This document shows positions 1-7,939 of a stretch of DNA of 64,000 nt, piece by piece. Position 1 is the stretch's first letter, and every line of letters begins with the position of its first letter. Below the pieces are notes generated by a model that had not been told where the DNA came from, made no database searches, and saw only the letters and a list, made by a program, of their open reading frames with translations. The stretch lies in assembly GCA_050249955.1 (NCBI GenBank), contig JBFWPN010000001.1, positions 620,001 through 684,000 on the forward strand, written 5' to 3'. Source of the DNA: CAVVIG01 sp050249955 (GTDB taxonomy: Bacteria > Acidobacteriota > Vicinamibacteria > Vicinamibacterales > CAVVIG01). The position numbers and the translations under genes are program-made.

Positions 1-287
1 TGCTGGCCGACGAGCCCAGGGGGTTCGCCCGTGCGGTGGTGCGGCTGCTCCGCGATGTCGACCGCCGGCGTGCACTGGAGCAGGCCGCGCGCCAGCTCGT
101 GGTGGCGAAGTACGACTGGGCGGCGGTGGCCGGCGACCTCGAGGAGGCGCTCATGCGCTTCGCGATGATGACGCCCGCGACGCTGCAGGAGCGCACCGCA
201 CCGGGACGCGACGTGGCGGCCGCGCGGTCGACCTCGGCGCCGCAGGTCGACGGGACTCGAGACGGTCCCGGCCTGACGGCCGGCTGA
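1..287 (+). CDS. C-terminal fragment, probable GT-B glycosyltransferase (5' cut by window)
   Basis: The reading frame is open from base 3 and ends with TGA at 285-287, so only the last 94 or so residues are present. The pattern around residues 18-45, an Arg/Ala-rich helix followed by a Tyr-Asp-Trp motif and an acidic helix, resembles the last helices of group 1 glycosyltransferases, where a Trp precedes the final helix. The last 40 residues look like a disordered tail. The nucleotide-sugar dehydrogenase 56 bases downstream on the same strand supports a polysaccharide role. No catalytic region is visible, so the family call is an inference. Confidence 0.4.
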   Translation, partial: LADEPRGFARAVVRLLRDVDRRRALEQAARQLVVAKYDWAAVAGDLEEALMRFAMMTPATLQERTAPGRDVAAARSTSAPQVDGTRDGPGLTAG

Positions 288-343
288 AACGACGATCGCG
301 CCCGCCGACGCATGTCGCGGTGAGGGCGCAGGCAGGAGCAGCA

Positions 344-1660
344 ATGAAGGTGTCGGTGTTCGGTCTGGGGTACGTGGGCAGCGTGTCGGCGGCATCGTTC
401 GCGGCCGATGGGCACCACGTGGTCGGTGTGGACGTCAACGAGGACAAGGTGGCGGCGGTGAACGCCGGCCGCAGCCCGATCGTGGAGCCCGGGCTGGAGG
501 AGCAGCTCGCCGAGGGTGTGGCCGCGGGGCGGCTGCGCGCGACGACCGACACCGCTGACGCGGTGGCGTCGACCGAGGTGTCGCTGCTGTGCGTGGGCAC
601 GCCAAGTCGCAAGAACGGCAGCCTGGACCTCAGCTACCTGGAGCGTGTCGCGTCGCAGATCGGGTCGGCCATTGCCACCAAGCCGTCGTACCACGTGGTG
701 GTGGTCCGGAGCACCGTGCTGCCGGGAACGACCCACGAGGTGGTGATTCCCGCCCTCGAGCGGGCCTCGGGCAAGCGTTACGGTGATGGGTTTGGCGTGT
801 CGGTGAACCCCGAGTTCCTGCGCGAGGGCACCGCGCTGAAGGACTTCCGCAAGCCGCCGCTGACGCTCGTGGGGCACAACCATGCGGCCGATGCCAGCGG
901 CACCATCGCGCTCTACCAGGCGATTGACGCCCCGCTCGTCAGCACGAGCATCCGCGTGGCCGAGATGATCAAGTACGCCAGCAACACGTGGCATGCCCTG
1001 AAGGTCTGCTTCGCGAACGAGATCGGCAACGTGTGCAAGAAGCTCGGCGTCGACAGCCACGAGGTGATGGACGTCTTCTGCCGTGACGAGAAGCTGAACC
1101 TGTCGCCGTACTACCTGAAGCCGGGGTTCGCCTTCGGCGGCTCCTGTCTGCCGAAGGACGTGCGGGCCCTGCAATACCGGGCCAAGGAGATCGACGTCGA
1201 CCTTCCCGTCATCTCGGCGATCCTCCCGAGCAACCGCCTCCAGATCGAGCAGGCCCTGACGCAGGTGCTCGACACCGGGAAGAAACGGATCGGGCTGCTC
1301 GGCTTCAGCTTCAAGGCCGGCACGGACGACCTCAGGGAGAGCCCCATGGTCATCCTCGCGGAGTCGCTGCTCGGCAAGGGGTGCTCGCTGCGGATCTACG
1401 ACCGCAACGTGTCGCTGGCCCGGCTCGTCGGCTCGAACAAGGAGTACATCGAGGGACAGATCCCCCACCTGTCGTCACTGCTCTGCGACACCGCGGAAGA
1501 GGTGATCGACGGCGCCGACGTGATCGTCGTCGGCAACAAGAGCCCCGAGTTCACGCAGGCGCTCGAGCGCACGCGGCCAGACCAGGTGGTGATCGACCTG
1601 GTACGCCTGCCGATCCCGGGCGCCCTGCTGCAGGCCGACTATCGCGGCATCTGCTGGTAG
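344..1660 (+). CDS. algD: GDP-mannose 6-dehydrogenase (AlgD-type nucleotide-sugar dehydrogenase)
   Basis: This cytoplasmic enzyme oxidises GDP-mannose to GDP-mannuronate in two NAD-dependent steps, for acidic exopolysaccharide. The 438-residue product starts with a Rossmann motif (GLGYVG, residues 7-12) and has the family stretch GFAFGGSCLPKDV, with catalytic Cys268, the same number as Pseudomonas AlgD. A length near 436 and the residues around this Cys favour GDP-mannose over UDP-glucose dehydrogenases, but the substrate is inferred. I chose ATG 344 because AGGAG lies 7 bases upstream and the Rossmann motif begins at once; an earlier start at 320 adds eight unlikely residues. It probably belongs with the glycosyltransferase fragment upstream. 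Confidence 0.8.
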   Translation: MKVSVFGLGYVGSVSAASFAADGHHVVGVDVNEDKVAAVNAGRSPIVEPGLEEQLAEGVAAGRLRATTDTADAVASTEVSLLCVGTPSRKNGSLDLSYLERVASQIGSAIATKPSYHVVVVRSTVLPGTTHEVVIPALERASGKRYGDGFGVSVNPEFLREGTALKDFRKPPLTLVGHNHAADASGTIALYQAIDAPLVSTSIRVAEMIKYASNTWHALKVCFANEIGNVCKKLGVDSHEVMDVFCRDEKLNLSPYYLKPGFAFGGSCLPKDVRALQYRAKEIDVDLPVISAILPSNRLQIEQALTQVLDTGKKRIGLLGFSFKAGTDDLRESPMVILAESLLGKGCSLRIYDRNVSLARLVGSNKEYIEGQIPHLSSLLCDTAEEVIDGADVIVVGNKSPEFTQALERTRPDQVVIDLVRLPIPGALLQADYRGICW

Positions 1661-1669
1661 CGCGGGCGG

Positions 1670-3271
1670 TCAGCGCACCGTGCGCCAGTCGCGGTTGCCG
1701 CGGAGCTGGCGTTCGGCGCAGGCGCGGGCCCGGCCGAGCGCGTCGGCCAGCGCGCCGATCGAGGCAGGGTTCTCCAGCTCGCTGTCGGTGGGGCAGGGCG
1801 GACGGCTGGTGTTCGGCGCACCCGGATCGGCAAGGTGCACCGCCACCCCCTCGCGGACCCATGCCGGTGTCGCCGGGAGAACCGGGTCGACGTACTGGTG
1901 CACGAGGGCACGACGCAGGCTGCGTTCGAGCATGCCGCGCTGGCGGAGCATCCAGGTGGGCGTGAGCAGGATCTCATCGCCGATGGTGGCCGCGAGTGTG
2001 AACCACGGCCGCCCGGCCGCGCGCGCATAGGCCTCGTTCGTGTCGAAGACGCGGACACGGACCGGACGTGGCGCTTCGCCGAGCGCCGCCGCCACCGTGC
2101 TCCGCTCCCTGGCCACCAGCGCCAGCAGCGCGCGATGCTCCCCTGGATCGGCCGATTCCAGCACCACGGTGATATCAGAGGACGCGACGGCATCCACGGC
2201 CCGGCGGCCGGCGGCCTCAGGCGGCGCGACTGTCACGGGAGCCGGCGCTACCGGCGCCCGAGGCTCGCGCGACGCGGCCGCTGCGGGTGGTGCCGCCACA
2301 CTCGGCCCGCGGCGCACGGGCGGTGCGGCCGTGAGCCTGGCACCGACGGTGCCGAGGGTCGTGCCCGGGTAGTAGCGCGCCAGGATCGACCGCACGTCCT
2401 GCCCGGCCGCCGCGAGCTTCATCGACCCGATCACGCACATCCCCACACCGTGGCCCGCGCCGCGCCCGGTGAAACGGAATGCCGTGCCCCGGCGGCGCAA
2501 CTCGAACTGGGTACTCTGCAGGTGCTGGAACCCGAGCGAGCGTCCCACCACCATCCGCAGATCCTGACCGGTGATCTCTGCCGGTGCCATGCCCTCCAGG
2601 GCGACCCGGGCCACGCGCCCCGCGTCATTGTGCGCGGACACTCGAACATCGCGCAGCGTGCCGGTGAACCCGCCCGCCCGCAGCGCACGCTGCAGATCGC
2701 CGATGGCCAGTTCCGCGCTCCACGCTGGAAAGCCCCCGCACCCATCGTCGTCGTGGATTGGCAGGTACGGCGGGTCGTCGGCTGTCGGCCAGACGTTCGA
2801 GGGTTTCTCGGTCCGGCCTCCGCACGAGGCACTGTAGAAGACCGTGGCTGGTACGCCGTCGTACAGCAGCACCTGTTCGGCGGTCGCGAGCGCGGCACGC
2901 TCGGTGGCCGGCGTCGCCGTACGCATCACCTGGCAGTGCGTCTGGTCGCACAGGTCGAAGCCCTCGGCCTGGTGCCGGCTGCGGTTCGTGAGCGTGTAGG
3001 TGCGGATCGCGATGGCCAGCGCCTCGAGTGACGCCGGCGGACTGGCCGGTGCCGCCTCACCAGCCAGCACGCGTCCCACGTACACCTCGAGCGGGACCGA
3101 CACGACCTCGTAGGTCCCGTTGCGAAGGATGCCGATGCGCACCGCCGTCGTGCCTATCGGGACGGCGGGTTGCCCGGCTGCGGCCGGGCCGGCGGCACGC
3201 GACACGGCGTGACCGGGCGGACCGCTGAGCGCGAGCAGCGCCGCGACCACCACTGGAAGGGCGCGCATCAT
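1670..3271 (-). CDS. SpoIID/LytB-domain secreted protein with a degenerate metallopeptidase-like tail
   Basis: The 533-residue protein has an N-terminal signal peptide (MMRALPVV then a hydrophobic run). A SpoIID/LytB domain follows at about residues 40-320, with the conserved EVYVGRVLAGE, an invariant-looking YSASCGG stretch, and GHGVGMC. SpoIID proteins bind or cleave peptidoglycan and stimulate amidases. After a Pro/Ala linker, residues 375-500 look like a gluzincin-type peptidase fold, but the expected HExxH reads HQYVD (near 458), so this part is probably not catalytic. The start ATG overlaps the stop of the upstream esterase gene (ATGA), which indicates translational coupling. The fusion to a dead peptidase-like domain is an inference. 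Confidence 0.75.
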   Translation of the reverse strand: MMRALPVVVAALLALSGPPGHAVSRAAGPAAAGQPAVPIGTTAVRIGILRNGTYEVVSVPLEVYVGRVLAGEAAPASPPASLEALAIAIRTYTLTNRSRHQAEGFDLCDQTHCQVMRTATPATERAALATAEQVLLYDGVPATVFYSASCGGRTEKPSNVWPTADDPPYLPIHDDDGCGGFPAWSAELAIGDLQRALRAGGFTGTLRDVRVSAHNDAGRVARVALEGMAPAEITGQDLRMVVGRSLGFQHLQSTQFELRRRGTAFRFTGRGAGHGVGMCVIGSMKLAAAGQDVRSILARYYPGTTLGTVGARLTAAPPVRRGPSVAAPPAAAASREPRAPVAPAPVTVAPPEAAGRRAVDAVASSDITVVLESADPGEHRALLALVARERSTVAAALGEAPRPVRVRVFDTNEAYARAAGRPWFTLAATIGDEILLTPTWMLRQRGMLERSLRRALVHQYVDPVLPATPAWVREGVAVHLADPGAPNTSRPPCPTDSELENPASIGALADALGRARACAERQLRGNRDWRTVR

Positions 3272-3927
3272 CCCAGCAGCCCGAGGAAGTCCTCCACCGA
3301 GTCCCACATCCGGGACAGGCTGCGGCCGAGCTGATGATCGTCGTCCAGGAGCGACAGGGTGACCGACGGACGCGTCGCCGCGAACAGCTCCACGGCCCGG
3401 GGATCGACGACCGTGTCGTGCAGGCCCTGGAAGACGAGCGCAGGCTGTGTGAAGCGGGTCTCGAACGGGTCGTGCCGGAGGGATTCGGCGTAGAACTCGA
3501 AGTTCAGGAGCCGCTCCTCGCCATACGCGTAATGGAAGAACGGCAGCGCGCCCCTGTGTCGCCACTCGTCGATCCGCTCCGGTGGCAGGAGCGAGTGGCC
3601 CGGCTTGGCCAGCATGACCGCGGGTGCCAGCAGCACCAGGCGGTCGATCCGATCGCCGAAGCGGCCCGCCGCGAGCACGGCGAGCGCACCACCCAGGCTC
3701 GATCCAATCAGCGATACACGACCACCCGCCTCGTCGATGAAGCGGTCGAGCTGCTCAAGCATCCTCGTCATCGTGAGGGTGGCGAAGTCCGGCAGGTTGA
3801 AGTCCGGTGTCGAGAACGGCACGCCGTGCTGCGCCAGCCGCTCGCCGAAGAACCGGGCCTTCGTCGACTCCGGCGACGATGCGAACCCGTGGAGGTAGAG
3901 GACCGGCGTGGCCACGCGATCGGTCAC
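3268..3927 (-). CDS. YqiA-like alpha/beta-hydrolase esterase
   Basis: A 219-residue cytoplasmic hydrolase of the YqiA/UPF0227 type. It has the oxyanion-side motif LYLHGFASSP (residues 10-19), a nucleophile elbow G75-S-S77-L-G79, an acid in the segment HDTVVDP, and a late DDDHQL that can supply the His. Small acyl esters are the usual substrates; the natural one is unknown. I chose GTG 3927 because it overlaps the TGA of the SET gene upstream as GTGA; a GTG at 3960 is also in frame. The 3' end overlaps the SpoIID start. The SET-esterase-SpoIID order therefore forms one tightly coupled operon of unrelated families. Confidence 0.75.
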   Translation of the reverse strand: MTDRVATPVLYLHGFASSPESTKARFFGERLAQHGVPFSTPDFNLPDFATLTMTRMLEQLDRFIDEAGGRVSLIGSSLGGALAVLAAGRFGDRIDRLVLLAPAVMLAKPGHSLLPPERIDEWRHRGALPFFHYAYGEERLLNFEFYAESLRHDPFETRFTQPALVFQGLHDTVVDPRAVELFAATRPSVTLSLLDDDHQLGRSLSRMWDSVEDFLGLLG

Positions 3928-4316
3928 AGGTAGTTGGGGCACCCCGGCCGGCACCGGCACTTGATCTCGGCGTCGCCGTTCGTGTTGTAGTCGTAGTTCA
4001 GTTCGGTGCCCTTCCTGATCGTCTTCGCGGCGCGGATCCAGATGACGCCGTCACGAATCTCGACGTAGCAGTTGGGCTTGCAGGAATGGTTGATATAGCG
4101 AGCAATGTTGCCGCCGACCGCCGCGTCGACCGCCGTGCGGTTCGTCAGCTTGAAGCACCAGATGTGCCCCTTCTCGAGGTAGCGCGCCTCACGTTTCAGG
4201 CTCTCCCGGTTGGGAATCTTCTCGCCGGCATAGTCCACGATGCGCTTGTTCTTCGGAATGGTCTCGGTGGCGAACACACCCCAGCCCTGGATCTTCGATC
4301 TCTTCCGTTCGATCAT
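3924..4316 (-). CDS. Bacterial SET-domain protein-lysine methyltransferase
   Basis: This 130-residue protein is almost nothing but a SET domain. It has GWGVFA at residues 11-16, the SAM/lysine-channel motif RYINHSCKPNC at 73-83, and ELNYDY at 105-110 with the catalytic Tyr. A cysteine-rich post-SET tail follows: C120-x-C122-x3-C126. All hallmark residues are intact, so an active S-adenosylmethionine-dependent lysine methyltransferase is likely. Its substrate is unknown, and no histone-like gene lies in the window. The start ATG follows directly on a gene-free 39-base gap shared with a divergent radical SAM gene. It is first in the operon with the esterase and SpoIID genes. Confidence 0.85.
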   Translation of the reverse strand: MIERKRSKIQGWGVFATETIPKNKRIVDYAGEKIPNRESLKREARYLEKGHIWCFKLTNRTAVDAAVGGNIARYINHSCKPNCYVEIRDGVIWIRAAKTIRKGTELNYDYNTNGDAEIKCRCRPGCPNYL

Positions 4317-4343
4317 TGCCCTTAATGTAACCGATGTCGCTGC

Positions 4344-4349
4344 TATAGT
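4344..4349 (+). promoter_or_regulatory. -10 box of a likely leaderless promoter for the radical SAM gene
   Basis: The hexamer TATAGT ends six bases before ATG 4356. Transcription would then start at or next to the start codon. No Shine-Dalgarno sequence is present. The same TATAGT at 6-8 bases from ATG recurs at 19426 and 34397. Confidence 0.5.
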
Positions 4350-4355
4350 TGGTCG

Positions 4356-5372
4356 ATGGAAGGCATCGTCTCCGCATGGGGCAGGATCTTGCGGGGCTAC
4401 CGGCCCTCGCTTTCCATCGAGATCACCCGCGAGTGTCCGCTGCGTTGTCCCGGCTGCTACGCGTACGGCGATGATCACCTCGGGGGCGACATCACGCTCC
4501 GCCAGGTGCGCGACTACAAGGGCCAGGAACTGATCGACCGCGTGCTCGCCCTGGTCGATCAACACAAGCCGCTGCACGTGTCCATCGTCGGCGGCGAGCC
4601 GCTGGTGCGGTACCGCGAGCTCGACACCATTCTCCCGGCACTCGCGGCGCGCAGCATCTACGTGCAGCTCGTTACCAGCGCGGTGCGTGAGATCCCGAAG
4701 GGCTGGGCGACCATCCCGAGGCTGCATATCACGGTGTCGATCGACGGCCTGCAGCCCGAGCACGATGCGCGCCGCACGCCGGCCACCTACGACCGCATCC
4801 AGAAGCACATCGTCGGGCAGCGGATCGTGGTGCACTGCACGGTCACGCGCCAGCAGATCAACCGTCCCGGCTACCTGGACGAGTTCCTCGCGTTCTGGTC
4901 GGCCAAGGAGGAGGTCCGCAAGATCTGGATGAGCCTCTACACGCCGCAGGTCGGCGAGGTGTCCGACGAGAGGCTCACCCCGGACGACCGCGTGCGGGTG
5001 GTGGCCGACCTGATGGCGCTGCGGCTGAAGTACCCGAAGTTCGAGGCCCCGGAAGGCATGCTGAAGGTATACGCCCAGCCGCCGGCCTCGCCGGCGGCGT
5101 GCGTATTCGCCAGGACCACCACCAGTGTCTCGGCCGATCTCACCACCCGCATCGAACCGTGCCAGTTCGGCGGCGTGCCGGACTGCGAGCACTGCGGATG
5201 CGTGGCGTCAGCCGGACTCGCCGCAGTGGAACGGCACAGGCTGTGGGGCGTCGTGCCGGTGGGCGCCATCTTCACGGGATCGGTCGCGATTGGCGAGCGG
5301 GTGCGGCGCCGCCGTGAGCGCGGCGGCGGCAACGGCCGGCTGCCGGTGTCTCCGGAGACCGAACCGGGCTAG
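4356..5372 (+). CDS. Radical SAM protein with Cys-rich C-terminal region
   Basis: A 338-residue protein with the [4Fe-4S] radical SAM motif C27-x3-C31-x2-C34 (reading CPLRCPGC), then the SAM-binding GGEP after a beta strand, and a SIDG segment typical of the SPASM/HpnH branch. A C-terminal set of cysteines near residues 247-290 (one Cys, later CEHCGC) may bind an auxiliary cluster. The last 40 residues are Arg/Gly-rich and probably disordered. I do not recognise the substrate. The gene diverges from the SET-domain gene across 39 bases. Its 3' end overlaps the convergent phospholipase D-like gene by four bases. Confidence 0.75.
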   Translation: MEGIVSAWGRILRGYRPSLSIEITRECPLRCPGCYAYGDDHLGGDITLRQVRDYKGQELIDRVLALVDQHKPLHVSIVGGEPLVRYRELDTILPALAARSIYVQLVTSAVREIPKGWATIPRLHITVSIDGLQPEHDARRTPATYDRIQKHIVGQRIVVHCTVTRQQINRPGYLDEFLAFWSAKEEVRKIWMSLYTPQVGEVSDERLTPDDRVRVVADLMALRLKYPKFEAPEGMLKVYAQPPASPAACVFARTTTSVSADLTTRIEPCQFGGVPDCEHCGCVASAGLAAVERHRLWGVVPVGAIFTGSVAIGERVRRRRERGGGNGRLPVSPETEPG

Positions 5373-6298
5373 ACCGCGGCGGCCATCAACTTCTCCTCCG
5401 GCCCGAGCGGCCTCCCTTCCTTCAGGGTCTTCAGCGTCCGGCGCGCGGCCTTGCGCCCAGAGGGGGTCTGCGCCCAGTCACGCGCGAAGACCGCCATGAT
5501 CTGCTCGACCACCGGCCGCTCGGTGACGATCACGCCCACTTCACGGCGCTTGTCCAGTTCCAGCTTGCGCAGGCTCTGGCTGCCGACGAACGCGCGCTGT
5601 CCGTCGCGCACGATCGCACGCACGTGCAGCCGCTTGCCCGGATACTTCTCCCAGTTGCCCAGCTTCCACTTGGCCTCGACCTTCCCGAGGATCTTCACGT
5701 CGACGCCGGCTTTCACCTTCGCCGTGATGATCCGCAGCATGGCGTCATCGGTGAGCCCGGGGTCGTAGATGAGCAGCTGTCGCTTCGCCCCGCTGAGGAA
5801 CGCAGCCAGGCGGTCGCGTGAGTTCTCGGGGCTGACGACCAGCCGTGCGAAGCCGGACGCGTACGGTTGACGGTCGAAATCGGCGCCGAAGAGCTTCATG
5901 GCCTCCTGCACCAGCTTGCGGTTGCGGGTCACGATGGCAAAGCTGCGGCTCTTGTCGATGTCGAGCGTGGTGAAGTTGAAGCCATAGATGTGGAGGACCC
6001 TGCCGTCCACGATCATCATCTTGCCGTGGTAGCGAACCAGGTCGTCAGCGGTGCGCGACACCGTGACCCCCTGCTCCAGCAGGTGCAGCTCGAGCCGGCG
6101 CAGGTGCTTGTCCCCACCACGATTGGTGTGTGCGGTCAGCGCCCGTACGACGACGCCACGGGCGACGGCGGCCTCGAGGGCGCGGGCAAGATCCCGGCGG
6201 TCGAGCCGGAAGATCAGGATGTCGATGCTCTTCTTCGCCTGCCTGATGGCGGTGAGCACGGGGGTGATCCCCTCGTCTGGCTGGACGATCAGCTTCAT
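5369..6298 (-). CDS. Phospholipase D-like phosphatidyltransferase/nuclease
   Basis: This 309-residue protein contains two HKD half-sites. The first is canonical (H91-x-K93-x4-D98). The second reads H225-x-R227-x4-D232, with Arg in place of Lys. The family transfers phosphatidyl groups (cardiolipin synthase, phospholipase D) or cuts DNA. The N-terminal stretch KKSIDILIFRLD is typical of the fold. There is no signal peptide or obvious membrane helix, so it is probably cytoplasmic or peripheral. The Lys-to-Arg change may weaken catalysis. The gene stands alone, converging with the radical SAM gene, and the promoter lies in the short gap toward 6350. Confidence 0.75.
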   Translation of the reverse strand: MKLIVQPDEGITPVLTAIRQAKKSIDILIFRLDRRDLARALEAAVARGVVVRALTAHTNRGGDKHLRRLELHLLEQGVTVSRTADDLVRYHGKMMIVDGRVLHIYGFNFTTLDIDKSRSFAIVTRNRKLVQEAMKLFGADFDRQPYASGFARLVVSPENSRDRLAAFLSGAKRQLLIYDPGLTDDAMLRIITAKVKAGVDVKILGKVEAKWKLGNWEKYPGKRLHVRAIVRDGQRAFVGSQSLRKLELDKRREVGVIVTERPVVEQIMAVFARDWAQTPSGRKAARRTLKTLKEGRPLGPEEKLMAAAV

Positions 6299-6354
6299 GC
6301 GTCAGCTCGGCCTTTGGTCGTGGGGTACGGAGCTTGAAATGGTCCTGTCACGTG

Positions 6355-6957
6355 ATGCCACGGTGCAGCAAGTTGCTCGCCATCCCAGCCGTCGCCGCAC
6401 TGCTGGCCGCCGGCCAGCCGTTGCACGCGCAGCAACCGGCGCGGGCGCCGGCGTCCGATGCCGCGAAGGCGGCACGCACCGAGGCGCTGAAGGCGTTCGG
6501 CCAGCGGGTGAAGGACTACGTGGTGCTGAAGAAGCGACTGCAGGAAGGGTTGCCGGAGATGAAGACCGGCGACCGATCCACCGGCAAGGTGGAGCGGCTG
6601 GAGGACACGCTGGCCGCGCGGATCACGCGGGCGCGGGCAGGCGCGCGCCCAGGCGACATCTTCGGCACGGCAGCGCCACACTTCAAGGCCATCATCGAAC
6701 TGGACATGCGGGAACGGGGCATGCGCGACGCGTTCAACAGCATGGAGGAGGTGCCCAGGCAGTCTCCGCTGGCGGTGAATGCGATCTATCCTGAGAAGGC
6801 GGCCCTCGCCACCGTGCCACCGCTGCTGCTCGTGAACCTGCCGCGCCTGCCGGACGGGCTGGAGTATCGCTACATGGGACGTGACCTGATCCTGCGCGAC
6901 CGCGATGCCAACCTCATCGTCGACTTCATCGACGAGGCAATTCCGCTGGAACGGTAG
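6355..6957 (+). CDS. Secreted protein of unknown function
   Basis: About 200 residues with a clear signal peptide (hydrophobic AIPAVAALLAA, cleavage near LHAQQ). The mature part is mostly helical and charged, without cysteines or a recognisable catalytic motif. I chose ATG 6355; a TTG at 6334 would add a poor N-terminus. It sits 10 bases before the metallophosphoesterase gene, so the two are probably co-transcribed and both exported. Function not recognised. Confidence 0.65.
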   Translation: MPRCSKLLAIPAVAALLAAGQPLHAQQPARAPASDAAKAARTEALKAFGQRVKDYVVLKKRLQEGLPEMKTGDRSTGKVERLEDTLAARITRARAGARPGDIFGTAAPHFKAIIELDMRERGMRDAFNSMEEVPRQSPLAVNAIYPEKAALATVPPLLLVNLPRLPDGLEYRYMGRDLILRDRDANLIVDFIDEAIPLER

Positions 6958-6967
6958 GACCTCCGTG

Positions 6968-7855
6968 ATGCGTCGCCGCCCTGTCCCCCTTGCAGCCACC
7001 ATCGTCGCCCTGTTCGTGGCGGCCCTTGCCGCACAGGAACCGGTCCGGATTGCGCTGCCGAACAGGCCGGACACGGTGAAGTTCCTGGCGATGGGCGACA
7101 ACGGGTCCGGCAACCGCGGGCAGTACGAGGTGGCGGAGCGCATGGCCGAGGCGCACCGGCTGTTCCCGTTCGAGTTCGCCATCATGCTGGGTGACAACAT
7201 GTACGGCAGGCAGCGCCCGGCCGACTTCGTCTCGAAGTTCGAGCGCCCCTACAAGCCGCTGCTCGACGCCGGCGTGAAGTTCTACGCGGCGCTGGGGAAC
7301 CACGACGAGCAGAACAACCGCTACTACAAGCCGTGGAACATGAACGGCGAGCGCTACTACACCTACACGAGGAAGAACGTGCGGTTCTTCGTGCTCGACA
7401 GCGACTACATCGACCCGAAGCAGCTGGACTGGATCACGGGCGAGCTGCGGAAGTCGACGGATGACTGGAAGATCGTCTACTTCCATCACCCGCTCTACTC
7501 GTCGGCCGGACGGCATGGCTCGGAGACCGACCTGAGGCTCGTGCTCGAGCCGCTGTTCGTGCGATACGGCGTCCATGCGGTCTTCTCCGGGCACGACCAC
7601 GTGTACGAACGCATCACGCCGCAGAAGGGGATCTACTACTTCGTGTCCGGCTCGGCCGGGCAGTTGCGGCGGGGCGACCTGCAGCGGTCGGCGATGACCG
7701 CCGCCGGCTACGACCAGGACATGGCCTTCATGCTGGTCGAGATCGACGAGGACGAGATGGCGGTCCAGGCCATTTCGCGGACCGGTCGCACCGTGGACTC
7801 GGCCACGCTGCCGCGCCTGGGGTCGCGCCAGCCGCAGACAACCGCCGGGCGCTAG
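6968..7855 (+). CDS. Secreted calcineurin-like metallophosphoesterase
   Basis: A 295-residue exported phosphoesterase. After a short signal peptide (residues 1-20) all five metal-ligand motifs of the calcineurin/purple acid phosphatase superfamily are present in order: GDNGSG, GDNMYG, GNHDE, FHHPLYS and SGHDHVYER. A dinuclear metal centre and phosphomonoester or phosphodiester hydrolysis in the periplasm are therefore likely; the substrate cannot be read from sequence. ATG 6968 follows a weak upstream signal and gives the signal peptide directly. It forms a pair with the secreted protein before it and ends at a strong hairpin shared with the convergent receptor gene. Confidence 0.8.
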   Translation: MRRRPVPLAATIVALFVAALAAQEPVRIALPNRPDTVKFLAMGDNGSGNRGQYEVAERMAEAHRLFPFEFAIMLGDNMYGRQRPADFVSKFERPYKPLLDAGVKFYAALGNHDEQNNRYYKPWNMNGERYYTYTRKNVRFFVLDSDYIDPKQLDWITGELRKSTDDWKIVYFHHPLYSSAGRHGSETDLRLVLEPLFVRYGVHAVFSGHDHVYERITPQKGIYYFVSGSAGQLRRGDLQRSAMTAAGYDQDMAFMLVEIDEDEMAVQAISRTGRTVDSATLPRLGSRQPQTTAGR

Positions 7856-7878
7856 CGGCGGAGGAGGTCTGAAACACG

Positions 7879-7911
7879 AAGGGCACGGTGGCTTGCGGCC
7901 ACCGTGCCCTT
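7879..7911. terminator. Bidirectional intrinsic terminator-like hairpin
   Basis: A perfect 14-bp stem (7879-7892 with 7898-7911) closes a five-base loop, TTGCG. It lies between two convergent genes, and the stem ends in A/T pairs on both sides, as expected for a terminator used from both directions. Confidence 0.7.
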
Positions 7912-7939
7912 TGTCGTGTCTGCGTGACGAGGTGAGCGG

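Noticed and set aside
4321..4343. Pho-type array before the radical SAM gene (ATGTAAC at 4325)
   Set aside because: The next similar unit is nine bases away and the distance to TATAGT is 12, so the phase is wrong.
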